Below, one piece after another: positions 9,230-17,384 of a DNA stretch of 64,000 nucleotides. Every line of letters starts with the position of its first letter. Within the stretch, counting starts at the first letter, position 1. Source of the stretch: Halomonas salipaludis (lineage in GTDB: Bacteria > Pseudomonadota > Gammaproteobacteria > Pseudomonadales > Halomonadaceae); NCBI RefSeq assembly GCF_002286975.1, contig NZ_NSKB01000009.1, positions 118,809 to 182,808 of the forward strand, in the 5' to 3' direction. The notes under the pieces were generated by a model. That model was not told the DNA's origin and did not search any database. It was given only the letters and a program-made list of their open reading frames with translations. The translations under genes were made by a program, and so were the position numbers.

Positions 9230-10033
9230 TCAAGCGTCCATGGCGCGGCGCATTTCGCCGAGCACGGCCTTGAGCTGCGGCGCGATGGCGGCTGGGTCGT
9301 CGGCACTGTCGGCGATGCGGTTGACCAGCGCCGAGCCGACGATCACACCGTCGGCAACCTGGGCTACCGCCGCCGCCGAGGCGCCGTCACGAATGCCGAA
9401 GCCAACGCACAGCGGCAGCTCGGTCATCTCGCGCAGTGGCGCCAGATGGTTGGCGACGTCCTCGGCGTTGAGGCTGGCCGAGCCGGTCACGCCCTTGAGC
9501 GAGACATAGTAAAGATAGCCTTCGCCATGGGCGCATATTGTAGCGGCCCGAGCGTTGGAGGTGGTAGGGGCAACCAGGAAGATAGATGCCAGGCCACGGG
9601 CCTTGAGCACCGGACCGAACTCCTCGGCCTCTTCCGGCGGCATGTCGACGGTCAGCACGCCGTCGACGCCGACATCGCTGGCGGCATCGGCGAAGGCCTG
9701 GTAGCCGATGCGCTCGATCGGATTGAGGTAGCCCATCAGCACCACCGGAGTGGTACTGTCGGTGCGGCGAAACTCGCGCACCATGTCGAACAGGTCGACA
9801 AGCCGGGTACCCTTGGAGAGCGCCCGCTCGCAGGCCTTCTGGATCACCGGGCCATCGGCCATGGGATCGGAGAACGGTACGCCGAGCTCGATGATGTCGG
9901 CACCGGCCTCGACCAGGGCGTGCATGAAGCCCACGGTGTGCTCGGGGCCCGGGTCGCCGGCGGTGATATAGGGGATCAGGGCCTTGCGGCCCTGCGCCTT
10001 GAGCTCGGCGAAGCGTTGATCGATACGGTTCAT
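9230..10033 (-). CDS. trpA: Tryptophan synthase alpha chain
   Basis: 267 residues starting [19 protein letters not shown]. The TIM-barrel catalytic acids lie in [18 protein letters not shown] (the Glu near 49 and Asp near 60 of the family). It cleaves indole-3-glycerol phosphate and channels indole to TrpB. It starts nine bases after the trpB stop, so the two are co-translated in the usual order. Confidence 0.96.
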   Translation of the reverse strand: MNRIDQRFAELKAQGRKALIPYITAGDPGPEHTVGFMHALVEAGADIIELGVPFSDPMADGPVIQKACERALSKGTRLVDLFDMVREFRRTDSTTPVVLMGYLNPIERIGYQAFADAASDVGVDGVLTVDMPPEEAEEFGPVLKARGLASIFLVAPTTSNARAATICAHGEGYLYYVSLKGVTGSASLNAEDVANHLAPLREMTELPLCVGFGIRDGASAAAVAQVADGVIVGSALVNRIADSADDPAAIAPQLKAVLGEMRRAMDA

Positions 10034-10042
10034 CGCGGGTCC

Positions 10043-11257
10043 TTAGAATTCAATGCCGTCGAGCTGGGCCACCGTCATGATGTCCTTGTCACCGCGACCG
10101 GAGAGATTGATCACGATGTGCTGGTCGCGACGCATGGTGGGTGCCAGCACCTTGGCGTGGGCCAGGGCGTGGGCCGACTCCAGCGCCGGCATGATGCCTT
10201 CCATATGGGTCAGCTCGCGGAATGCCTCGAGCACCTGCTGATCGTTGGCGGCGACATAGTTGACGCGCCCGACGTCCTTCCACAGGGCGTGCTCGGGGCC
10301 GACGCCTGGATAGTCGAGCCCGGCGGAGATCGAGTGGGTGTCGGAGACCTGGCCGGCTTCGTCGGACATCAGGTAGGTGCGGTTGCCGTGCAGCACGCCG
10401 CGCGGCGCATTGGAGGCCAATGGCGCGGCGTGGCGCCCGGTCTCGACGCCGTCACCGCCCGCCTCGACGCCGTACATGGCGACCTCGTCGTCCTCGACGA
10501 ACGGATAGAACAGGCCCATGGCATTGGAGCCCCCGCCCACGCAGGCGATCAGCGCGTCCGGCAACCGGCCGATCTGCTCCAGCGACTGGCGGCGCGCCTC
10601 GCGACCGGCCACGGCGTTGAAGTCGCGCACCAGCAGCGGATAGGGGTGCGGACCGGCCACGGTGCCGATGATGTAGAAGGTGTCGTCGACGTTGGTCACC
10701 CAGTCGCGCAGCGCCTCGTTCATGGCGTCCTTGAGGGTCCGGGTGCCGGAATCCACGGGGATCACCTTGGCACCCAGCAGGTGCATGCGGTAGACGTTGA
10801 GCTTCTGGCGCTGGACGTCTTCGGCGCCCATGTAAACCTCGCACTTGAGGCCCAGGCGCGCCGCCACGGTGGCGGTGGCCACGCCGTGCTGGCCGGCGCC
10901 GGTTTCGGCGATCACTCGCGGCTTGCCGCTCTTCTTGGCCAGCAGCGCCTGGCCCACGGTGTTGTTGACCTTGTGCGCGCCGGTGTGATTGAGGTCCTCG
11001 CGCTTGAGCCAGATCTGCGCACCGCCCAGTGAATCCGACCAGCGTTTGGCATGGTACAGCGGCGAGGGCCGCCCCACGAAGTGGGCCAGATCATAGTCGA
11101 ATTCCGCCTGGAAATCGGGATCGTCGCGCATGGCGGCGTAGTTCTTCTCGAGTTCATCCAGGGCGAAGCTCAACGTTTCCGAAACGAACCGACCGCCGTA
11201 GGGGCCGAAATGGCCACGCGCATCGGGCAGTCGGGTCAGGTCGCTGAACTTGGTCAC
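10043..11257 (-). CDS. trpB: Tryptophan synthase beta chain
   Basis: 404 residues from a GTG start at 11257 (reading [18 protein letters not shown]); TGAGGTG lies at good spacing, and 17 extra codons to an upstream ATG look non-coding. The PLP lysine is in [12 protein letters not shown]; the glycine-rich phosphate site is GGGSNAMG. It condenses indole with serine. In related genomes trpB directly follows trpF. Here trpF is 5.5 kb upstream and a RiPP gene cluster on the same strand lies between, so trpBA may be read from the cluster's transcripts or from a promoter in the 105-base gap 11258-11362. Confidence 0.95.
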   Translation of the reverse strand: MTKFSDLTRLPDARGHFGPYGGRFVSETLSFALDELEKNYAAMRDDPDFQAEFDYDLAHFVGRPSPLYHAKRWSDSLGGAQIWLKREDLNHTGAHKVNNTVGQALLAKKSGKPRVIAETGAGQHGVATATVAARLGLKCEVYMGAEDVQRQKLNVYRMHLLGAKVIPVDSGTRTLKDAMNEALRDWVTNVDDTFYIIGTVAGPHPYPLLVRDFNAVAGREARRQSLEQIGRLPDALIACVGGGSNAMGLFYPFVEDDEVAMYGVEAGGDGVETGRHAAPLASNAPRGVLHGNRTYLMSDEAGQVSDTHSISAGLDYPGVGPEHALWKDVGRVNYVAANDQQVLEAFRELTHMEGIMPALESAHALAHAKVLAPTMRRDQHIVINLSGRGDKDIMTVAQLDGIEF

Positions 11258-11362
11258 GAAAGACACCTCACAGGGTCGCTTGAGCGGATTGGCGTACCTG
11301 GCGCGCACCGCATGGCTTGCGATACGAACCGACCCCGGAGCATAGCAGGTTTTGAACGGCTT

Positions 11363-12373
11363 TTAGAGCGTCGTCACATCATCGACGATGGCTTGATGGA
11401 CATCCGGCAACCACTGATAACCGCTCGGATAATGCAGGTGGCGGACAGGCACCTGGGCGGCAATACGCGACAGGCGCATGAAGCGGTCAATGCGAAGATC
11501 GGCGGCCGCAGACTGGGCCGCCCCCGGCGCAAACGCCCGCCCCCCGCGCTGGGTCTCGAGCAGATGCCACAGGAAAGAGTGGCGCGCCAGGTGCATCACG
11601 GCCTCCGAGGCCGGCACGGGCATTATCTGCGTGCGAGCATCAGGCCCGGCCTCCCGCTCGCGCGCCAGGAGATAGATCGCCGCCACCGGCAGCGGCTCGG
11701 TCTGCGCCCGGCCCAGCGCCTGCAGTGGCACGCTCAACTTGGTAAATGCCGGATGCACCAGCGGATAATCCTGCTCGCCGGTGACGAAACGCCGCGCCTG
11801 CTCCGGCGTCATCTTCAGTTGCGGAAAACCATGCAGGCAGCGCGCCCCTTGGGCAGTGATGGTCAACGCCGAGATATCATCGGCCAGCAAGGCAAAGCCC
11901 GCTTCGACCAGCGAAGTCACCAGCGTACTCTTGCCGCCGGTGCGATCCGCTGCGAACAGCACCGCTCGCCCATCTACCTCGACGGCGCCGGCGTGCAGCG
12001 CCGTGATGCCCGAGAGCTCGAGGTAACAGCTGAAGACATGGCCGAGCAGGCAGACCTCTACCATGTAGTCGAGCGCGGGATCGCGCAGCTGGCAGTCGAT
12101 ATGCCCAGGGGTCAGCGTAAAATCCGCCACCCGCGGGAAGCGCATCACATAGCCATCGGCAACCGCATACAGCTGAACGGCCGACTCGCCGTAGTGGTTC
12201 TTGTCGGGGCTAGCGTACAGGCAGGCGTCTGCTGCCAGGCTCGCTGCGTGGCACACGACACGGCAGTCAAAGCGCAGATCCGGCTCACCGGAAGGCGCCA
12301 CCGAGGTCATCGGCGTGCGAAAGCGGCGCTCGGTAGACACACGCTGCCCGAAGATAAGATAGCGGTGGCTCAT
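11363..12373 (-). CDS. HPr-kinase-like protein of RiPP cluster 1
   Basis: 336 residues resembling the C-terminal domain of HPr kinase/phosphorylase, a group found in lasso-peptide clusters. Visible features: YLELSGITALHAGAVEVDG (family His region), the P-loop-like FAADRTGGKSTL (about residues 141-152; the first Gly of the Walker A motif is replaced) and LLADDISAL (paired Asp). Known relatives phosphorylate the C-terminal Ser of a lasso precursor. None of the three precursors of this cluster ends in Ser, so the target is open. It follows the first precursor gene by 51 bases. It is divergent from the two kinases at 48-51 kb. Confidence 0.75.
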   Translation of the reverse strand: MSHRYLIFGQRVSTERRFRTPMTSVAPSGEPDLRFDCRVVCHAASLAADACLYASPDKNHYGESAVQLYAVADGYVMRFPRVADFTLTPGHIDCQLRDPALDYMVEVCLLGHVFSCYLELSGITALHAGAVEVDGRAVLFAADRTGGKSTLVTSLVEAGFALLADDISALTITAQGARCLHGFPQLKMTPEQARRFVTGEQDYPLVHPAFTKLSVPLQALGRAQTEPLPVAAIYLLAREREAGPDARTQIMPVPASEAVMHLARHSFLWHLLETQRGGRAFAPGAAQSAAADLRIDRFMRLSRIAAQVPVRHLHYPSGYQWLPDVHQAIVDDVTTL

Positions 12374-12424
12374 CGAGCGGGCAGTGGGTCATTCACATAG
12401 GTGATGATGAGATGCTGCCGATGA

Positions 12425-12592
12425 TTACACAGGGGTGATGTCAGGCACCGTGCTGCCTGGATCGCTACCGATCGGGTCAAGATTCCGATCGCGGGTGATG
12501 TCCGTTACTTCGCCCCACTGCTTGATCTGGGGTGGCTGGTACGCAATTCGCTGAGACGCCTCAGCAGCAGGGGTACGCTCTTGGCTAGCCAT
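12425..12592 (-). CDS. Lasso-type RiPP precursor peptide 1 of cluster 1
   Basis: 55 residues starting MASQERTPAAEASQR. The leader has the lasso recognition pattern Y-x-x-P-x-I-x-x-x-G-x-x-x-x-x-T (YQPPQIKQWGEVTDIT, residues 18-33), which binds the RRE protein. The rest is RDRNLDPIGSDPGSTV-PDITPV. If the conserved Thr is at position -2, the core begins at Asp and has no Asp or Glu at positions 7-9 (D5 and D10 instead). A start two residues further on, at the second Arg, would place Asp at 9. The ring is therefore uncertain. An AGAGG ribosome site precedes the ATG. It shares KQWG with the other two precursors of the cluster. Confidence 0.8.
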   Translation of the reverse strand: MASQERTPAAEASQRIAYQPPQIKQWGEVTDITRDRNLDPIGSDPGSTVPDITPV

Positions 12593-12726
12593 GGGTATTA
12601 CCTCTCTCGTAAGCCTGTTCAGCACAAGCAGGCATGATAGGAAACGTAATGAAAAATTAGCACAACATCTGCTTACACTCCAGCCTCGAGTACCACGGCC
12701 AGCCGCACTGCGTATCATCGGCAATA

Positions 12727-12757
12727 TGGCCCGACAGCCTAGGCAGCCATCGGGCCA
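12727..12757. terminator. Weak hairpin between precursors 2 and 1
   Basis: TGGCCCGA (12727-12734) pairs with TCGGGCCA (12750-12757), an 8-bp stem with a 15-base loop, in the 202-base gap between two precursor genes. There is no T-run, so it may be an attenuating or stabilising hairpin rather than a true terminator. Confidence 0.3.
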
Positions 12758-12794
12758 ACATCAGTCCTTGATTGCTACAACCAATCGAAGCAGA

Positions 12795-12991
12795 TCAATT
12801 GTAGTTATGGCCGCCGGGGAAGACGCTTCCGTTCTCGGAGCCTACCTGCTTTCCACCATTATTGTATCCAATATCGCCCGGACCACCTGAATTACCTGAT
12901 TGAGTCATATCGGATACCCCCCCCACTGCTTCAATTGCGGGGGTGCGTAGCCAAGGCGCTCACCGGTTGTTTTTTCTTCATTGTTCATCAT
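12795..12991 (-). pseudogene. Lasso-type RiPP precursor peptide 2, frameshifted in a G8 tract
   Basis: Starts ATGATG at 12991, after GGAG. It reads MMNNEEKTTGERLGYAPPQL then KQWGG, and then shifts frame inside a run of eight G (C8 at 12917-12924 on the plus strand) to stop at 12905, 28 codons in total. With nine Gs it would continue GVSDMTQ and a core SGNSGGPGDIGYNNGG..., ending at 12795 after about 65 residues. The restored leader fits the lasso pattern with Thr at -2, and Asp falls at core position 9, suitable for a ring. The core shares QVGSENGSVF with precursor 3. The break may be a real mutation, a phase-variable tract or a sequencing error. Confidence 0.75.
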
Positions 12992-13158
12992 TGCCTACAC
13001 TCCTGCGCATAGTTACGGCCAGCCGTGCTTGATCAGCACATTACAAAACTATGCCTAGTAACAATTTGAAACAAGATGAAACATTTAGAACGCCGACTGA
13101 TTTTAGTCAGCTCGCAGCATGAGGCCATGCCATGCTGGGCGCCTCCCCCTCTTCAGGG

Positions 13159-15084
13159 CTACCAGTGCCGACGCAGCCATAGCTCGAGAGATAGCATCGG
13201 CCACAGGTCGATGTCGTCACGCTCACCGCTGAGCAGGCTCTCGCACTGCTGCTGTAGGCAGCGTTCATCGACAAACCCCATGGCCGCACAGAGACTGTCG
13301 GTCACCAAGTCACGTACGATATCGGGTGCCTCTTCACGCAGGGCATGCAGATAGAGTGCTTCTGGCGTTACCTTGCGTGCCGCATGGATCGCCTCGCGAG
13401 GCATTATTCCACTCATCGAACGCTTGGCGAGCCGCTTGAACTGGCGCGGCCGCGTAATCAGGTGCTGGGGGGTGGCAAGCATAAACTCGGCTATCCGACG
13501 GTCACTCCAGGGGTCAAAAAAATCCACCCCGTAGTGGGCGCATAGCCGCTCACTAAACTGCATGACACGCGAGGCTAGCGGGGAGTTTATCAGCGTATAG
13601 CGCTGCCGTGCCGAACAGCCTTGCCAGTGCTCGGCAAACGTTTCCTGGGGATCTTGTTGCGGCAGACCCACACGTCCCAGAAACTCCCTGTCGACATAAC
13701 TTGCGGCCCGCTCTCCCAGCCACGTTGGCAGCGGGGCGGGCCGATGCGAAAGCCGCCCAGCGCGTTGGCGGCCGGCATCCAACAGCTGCCTCCAATGAAT
13801 CGCCACTCGACGCGGCACGAGATCGACAAGCGCTGGGGTCACGACATGCTCACGCAAGGTGGCTAGTCGCGAGGTGCCATACATGTGCGAGAGCCGTGCC
13901 AACTCACGTCGAGACTCGGCATAGAGCCCGTCTCGCAGCATTCCAGTGATGTCGAACACCGCCTCCCCGCTCATCAGGTCGCCACGGAAGCCAAACATCA
14001 TGCCACTTGCCCCATCAGCCGCGGCGGCAGATATCGCGCGGTGCATATAGGCGTGGTAAATGGACATGTAGGGGTCGTCCTGATGAGGACGATACGCCGC
14101 GAGATCCACGAGAGGGTAGGTCTCTTCTGCGGCAATTTCGTGTACCGGAATCGCATAGCGACCCGCTACTTTATGGATATTGTCTCGCTCATCACACTCG
14201 GGAAAGCGCGAGAAGGCCCAACTGTAGGCCTGCATGGAGGCGACGTCTTCGCCTTGCTCGGCCAGCCAACCGCCCATTGAGGCAGCCGTCGAGGAGTCCA
14301 TGCCACCGCTCAGGCTGATACCCATGAACGATTTGGTGACCAGACGAGAGCGCATGACATCGGCCATTAGCTCACGGAAATGCTCGTCATACTCGCGCAT
14401 GTCGGTGTAATGCAGCCGCCGCCCGGCGTCGGGCCGCCAGAAATAGCGGCGCGATACGCTACCGGTCATCGTGATGACGACCTCTTCTGCCTGCCTGACC
14501 TCTTCGACGCCCTGATAGAAGGTATGCCCACCAGGGACCTGCATGTCGGCGAGATAGCGGGCGACCGTCTGCTCGTCGATTCGCTCTGCTCGGGTACTCA
14601 CGGCAAGCAGCTGACTGATCTCGGAGGCAAACAGCACACGGTTGGACTCCACTCGAAAGTAGAGCGAGCGCATGCCCATCGCATCTCTCGCCAAGGTCAA
14701 GCGACCGCGGCGCTGATCCCAGCATGCATAGGCGAAGTCACCCAGCAGCCGTGCCGGGGCATCCTCCGGATAGGCCAACAACGTCTTGAGGATCAGCGCG
14801 CCATCGCTCGACGCCTCATCCAGCGATTCGCAAAGCGCCTGGCGGTTGTCGATTCTTGCAGTAGCCGCCACCGCCACGCCCGCATCGGGAGCCGCCAGCG
14901 GTTCGCATACCCCTCTGCCATCACGCAGGGTATCCAGCGACAGACAGGCGAGGCCCGCGGTACCGGCCTGCAGATAGCTGATACCATCCCTGCCACGGTA
15001 CGCGGCGGGCGCCACCATCGCCTCGAGTTCAGCACGGGTGACGGCGGCGCCATCAAGACGAACGATGCCGCAAATACCGCTCAT
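13159..15084 (-). CDS. Asparagine-synthetase-like lasso cyclase (C protein), cluster 1
   Basis: 641 residues with an N-terminal Ntn-glutaminase-like domain (about 1-210) and a C-terminal AsnB-type ATP-pyrophosphatase domain with the canonical PP-loop LSGGMDSS (258-265). The glutaminase nucleophile expected at residue 2 is Ser (MSGICGIV), so glutamine hydrolysis is probably lost, as in lasso cyclases that adenylate an Asp/Glu side chain and let the N-terminal amine attack it. It lies between the frameshifted precursor 2 and the phosphoribosyltransferase-RRE fusion, 15 bases downstream of the latter. Annotation as an ordinary asparagine synthase would be misleading. Confidence 0.85.
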   Translation of the reverse strand: MSGICGIVRLDGAAVTRAELEAMVAPAAYRGRDGISYLQAGTAGLACLSLDTLRDGRGVCEPLAAPDAGVAVAATARIDNRQALCESLDEASSDGALILKTLLAYPEDAPARLLGDFAYACWDQRRGRLTLARDAMGMRSLYFRVESNRVLFASEISQLLAVSTRAERIDEQTVARYLADMQVPGGHTFYQGVEEVRQAEEVVITMTGSVSRRYFWRPDAGRRLHYTDMREYDEHFRELMADVMRSRLVTKSFMGISLSGGMDSSTAASMGGWLAEQGEDVASMQAYSWAFSRFPECDERDNIHKVAGRYAIPVHEIAAEETYPLVDLAAYRPHQDDPYMSIYHAYMHRAISAAAADGASGMMFGFRGDLMSGEAVFDITGMLRDGLYAESRRELARLSHMYGTSRLATLREHVVTPALVDLVPRRVAIHWRQLLDAGRQRAGRLSHRPAPLPTWLGERAASYVDREFLGRVGLPQQDPQETFAEHWQGCSARQRYTLINSPLASRVMQFSERLCAHYGVDFFDPWSDRRIAEFMLATPQHLITRPRQFKRLAKRSMSGIMPREAIHAARKVTPEALYLHALREEAPDIVRDLVTDSLCAAMGFVDERCLQQQCESLLSGERDDIDLWPMLSLELWLRRHW

Positions 15085-15099
15085 GCACGACCTCCAGGG

Positions 15100-16323
15100 T
15101 CAGGGCGTATCAACCACTATGAGGAGCTCATTGTCGACCAGCTGCGCCAGAAACGCCTGCAAATCATTAAACAGCCGGTCAGCATCAACCTGATAGCGTT
15201 CCAGTAGCACATCGTGAGCGGCTTCGAGTGTTCCGCTATCCAACAGGCAACGCCACATATCTGCGGCCACACCTTCCAGGTTAAAGACGGGCACAGCGCT
15301 CCCCTGATCGAGGGTTAATCGAGCGAGCAACACCTCATCGCCATTATCGAACCATAGCAGTCGACCCGAGGGTAACAGCGGCCCCGGCCCGCCATGCTCC
15401 AGCAGCGTAGAACGGACATCGGAATGGCCCAGCTCGTGGGCAGCCACGCGCCGCTTGATACTGAGCTCAGGTGGTAAAACGTTCCACCCGGCGGCAAAGC
15501 CTTGCTGTTGTTCATCCCAGTAGCGTGTCTGCGGCTCACACCAGGCAAAGGCCACGTACTCGGTAATACCCACCCAATAACCATGCCCGGCCAGAAGCTT
15601 CTTGCGTCTTTCACGCCAGGCAGAGTAGCCCTCCGCATAGCGCTCGAAGCCGATATCAAGGAGATCCTCGGCGTTCAGACATAGCGTTACCCTTGGCTCT
15701 TGCCGCTCAATATTGCGGCATAGCGCCGGCACTGCATATAACGGGCAGAATACCACCCGGCTATAGGCCAGCGTGTGTAGCGTCTGCTGAAAACGCACAC
15801 CTGACAGCGCGCAGTCATCGACCACGATAAGCAGGTCATCCTCTGCCGACGGCGTCGAATCGATGCTGGTCAACTGTTCAGGACGCAGATCCAGATAGTA
15901 CGCCAGCATGCCCAGCACGATGTACCCACCGCGTGGAATTGCTGCGAAGCGAGCGCGGGCAAGGCGCTCCGCTCCGAGGGCATGGCACAGCTTGCTGGCC
16001 AAGCGCTCCGTCACCCGCTCGGCAGTGGCGTAGTCGACGTAGCGATGGCGTGAGAGGACTTCCTGCAGATGAATAGCGAGTTCTTGCAAGCGATCGAGCT
16101 GGACGTCCGTAAAGTGACCTAGCACGCCCAGCAGCACACTGGGATCCGCCCGCCCCACCAGTCGCGCATCGGGCATGTCAACCCAGAGGGGGTTGGCACA
16201 GACAGCTGCCATCAGGGAAGATAGCGCGGCTTGCGGGCGGTCCTGGCGGGTAAAAGACATGACGCGTTCGACGGGAATAGTACCGCTAAGCAGCACCACT
16301 AACCCATGGCCGGTATGCGTCAT
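15100..16323 (-). CDS. Phosphoribosyltransferase-like / PqqD-like RRE fusion protein
   Basis: 407 residues. The middle part has the signature of type I phosphoribosyltransferases: AAIPRGGYIVLGMLAYYL (128-144) and a PRPP-binding loop LLIVVDDCALSGVR (164-177). The C-terminal about 85 residues, from about 320, resemble PqqD/RiPP-recognition (RRE) domains (VPVFNLEGVAADMWRCLLDSG, then LQAFLAQLVDNELLIV). Such a domain would bind the precursor leader in place of a separate B1 protein. The role of the transferase half is unknown; it could modify the peptide with a phosphoribosyl group or only bind a nucleotide. It sits between precursor 3 and the cyclase. The fusion call is by motif reading only. Confidence 0.75.
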   Translation of the reverse strand: MTHTGHGLVVLLSGTIPVERVMSFTRQDRPQAALSSLMAAVCANPLWVDMPDARLVGRADPSVLLGVLGHFTDVQLDRLQELAIHLQEVLSRHRYVDYATAERVTERLASKLCHALGAERLARARFAAIPRGGYIVLGMLAYYLDLRPEQLTSIDSTPSAEDDLLIVVDDCALSGVRFQQTLHTLAYSRVVFCPLYAVPALCRNIERQEPRVTLCLNAEDLLDIGFERYAEGYSAWRERRKKLLAGHGYWVGITEYVAFAWCEPQTRYWDEQQQGFAAGWNVLPPELSIKRRVAAHELGHSDVRSTLLEHGGPGPLLPSGRLLWFDNGDEVLLARLTLDQGSAVPVFNLEGVAADMWRCLLDSGTLEAAHDVLLERYQVDADRLFNDLQAFLAQLVDNELLIVVDTP

Positions 16324-16352
16324 GTGTCGAACACCTTACCCCTGGTAATCGA

Positions 16353-16583
16353 TCAGGGCCTTCCGCGGCCTCGACCGCCGCCACCACTAGTATTGGCGGG
16401 GGTGAACACGCTGCCATTTTCGGACCCCACCTGGTTACCACCAGGGTTAAAGCCGACATCGCCGGCGCCACCGGATCCTCCGAGCCGTGTCAGAGCGGCG
16501 ACACTGCCCCACTGCTTAAGCTGTGGGGCGCTGTATTCAAGACGCGCACCCTGTTCTACACCATCGTCATGCAAGCCTTTCAT
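16353..16583 (-). CDS. Lasso-type RiPP precursor peptide 3 of cluster 1
   Basis: 76 residues. Leader YSAPQLKQWGSVAALT (residues 17-32) fits the lasso pattern exactly. With Thr at -2 the core starts LGGSGGAGD, placing Asp at position 9 for a ring; a start at the following Gly would place it at 8. The remaining core (VGFNPGGNQVGSENGSVF, then TPANTS) is paralogous to precursor 2. The C-terminus ends in a low-complexity GGGGRGRGRP tail. At about 43 residues the core is much longer than usual lasso cores (15-25). GAGGAG lies before the ATG. It is the first gene of the cluster. Confidence 0.8.
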   Translation of the reverse strand: MKGLHDDGVEQGARLEYSAPQLKQWGSVAALTRLGGSGGAGDVGFNPGGNQVGSENGSVFTPANTSGGGGRGRGRP

Positions 16584-16640
16584 CGATAGCTCCTCGTATG
16601 GAGTGGATGGCTAAAACTTTTTAATGGCTTCATCCAACCA

Positions 16641-16670
16641 AAGATACACTTATTAACATAAAAGAAACAA
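16641..16670 (-). promoter_or_regulatory. Candidate promoter of RiPP cluster 1
   Basis: On the minus strand TTGTTT, an 18-base spacer, then TATCTT, about 60 bases before precursor 3 in an AT-rich gap. It would separate expression of the cluster from the upstream truA-trpF genes. Judged by eye only. Confidence 0.4.
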
Positions 16671-16733
16671 GCGGTGTCGCAACATCGATCTTTCCTACTG
16701 TAGATATTGCTGTTAAGCACTGCTGTCGAACTC

Positions 16734-17384
16734 TCAGTTCGCCATACGCCTCAAGCGATCATCTGCGGCCATGACGCCCCGCAAAAAATCACCAATCAAC
16801 TCGGCCTGCTTGATGCCTGGCGCCAACTCGACGCCCCCCGACACATCCACCGCCAGCGGCCGTACCGTCGCGATGGCCTCAGCGACATTGGCAGCCGTCA
16901 GGCCGCCGGCCAGGATCACCGGCGCTGCCAGGCTTGCAGGAATTCGCGCCCAGTCGAAGGTCTCGCCGGTACCGCCCGGCACGCCGGGCTTGTAGGCATC
17001 GAGCAGCAGGCCGCGGGCACCGGCGTAGTCCGCCGCCGCGGCATGCAGGTCGATGCCGTCACGCATGCGCAGCGCCTTGATCCAGGGCCGAGGAGCGGCC
17101 GCGCAGAAGGTTGGCGACTCGTCGCCGTGGAATTGCAGCAAGTCGAGGTGCGGCGCGCAGGCGGCGATGAACGCCGGCGACTGGTCGACGAACAGCCCGA
17201 CCCGGGTTACGAAGGCCGGCACCCGCGCACTGAGTTCGGCCAGGTGCTCGAGATCCACCGCGCGCTTGCTGCCCGGCCATAGCACGAAGCCCAGCGCATC
17301 GGCGCCGGCGGCCACGGCGGCGTCGATATCCTCGGCGCGGGTCAGGCCGCATATCTTGACCCGGGTACGGCGCGGCACACTCAT
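16734..17384 (-). CDS. trpF: Phosphoribosylanthranilate isomerase
   Basis: 216 residues from the ATG at 17384 ([19 protein letters not shown]); a longer open frame upstream lies inside truA and is not used. The catalytic Cys is in VKICGLTR and the Asp in LLLDAY; the phosphate site is [17 protein letters not shown] precedes the ATG, which overlaps the truA stop (ATGA). It acts in tryptophan synthesis, converting N-phosphoribosylanthranilate to CdRP. Downstream trpB would normally follow at once; here RiPP cluster 1 intervenes. Confidence 0.95.
   Translation of the reverse strand: MSVPRRTRVKICGLTRAEDIDAAVAAGADALGFVLWPGSKRAVDLEHLAELSARVPAFVTRVGLFVDQSPAFIAACAPHLDLLQFHGDESPTFCAAAPRPWIKALRMRDGIDLHAAAADYAGARGLLLDAYKPGVPGGTGETFDWARIPASLAAPVILAGGLTAANVAEAIATVRPLAVDVSGGVELAPGIKQAELIGDFLRGVMAADDRLRRMAN

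Noticed and set aside
13159..15084. Ordinary asparagine synthetase asnB
   Set aside because: The catalytic Cys2 is replaced by Ser and the gene lies among lasso-type precursors; the same holds for 43428-45365.
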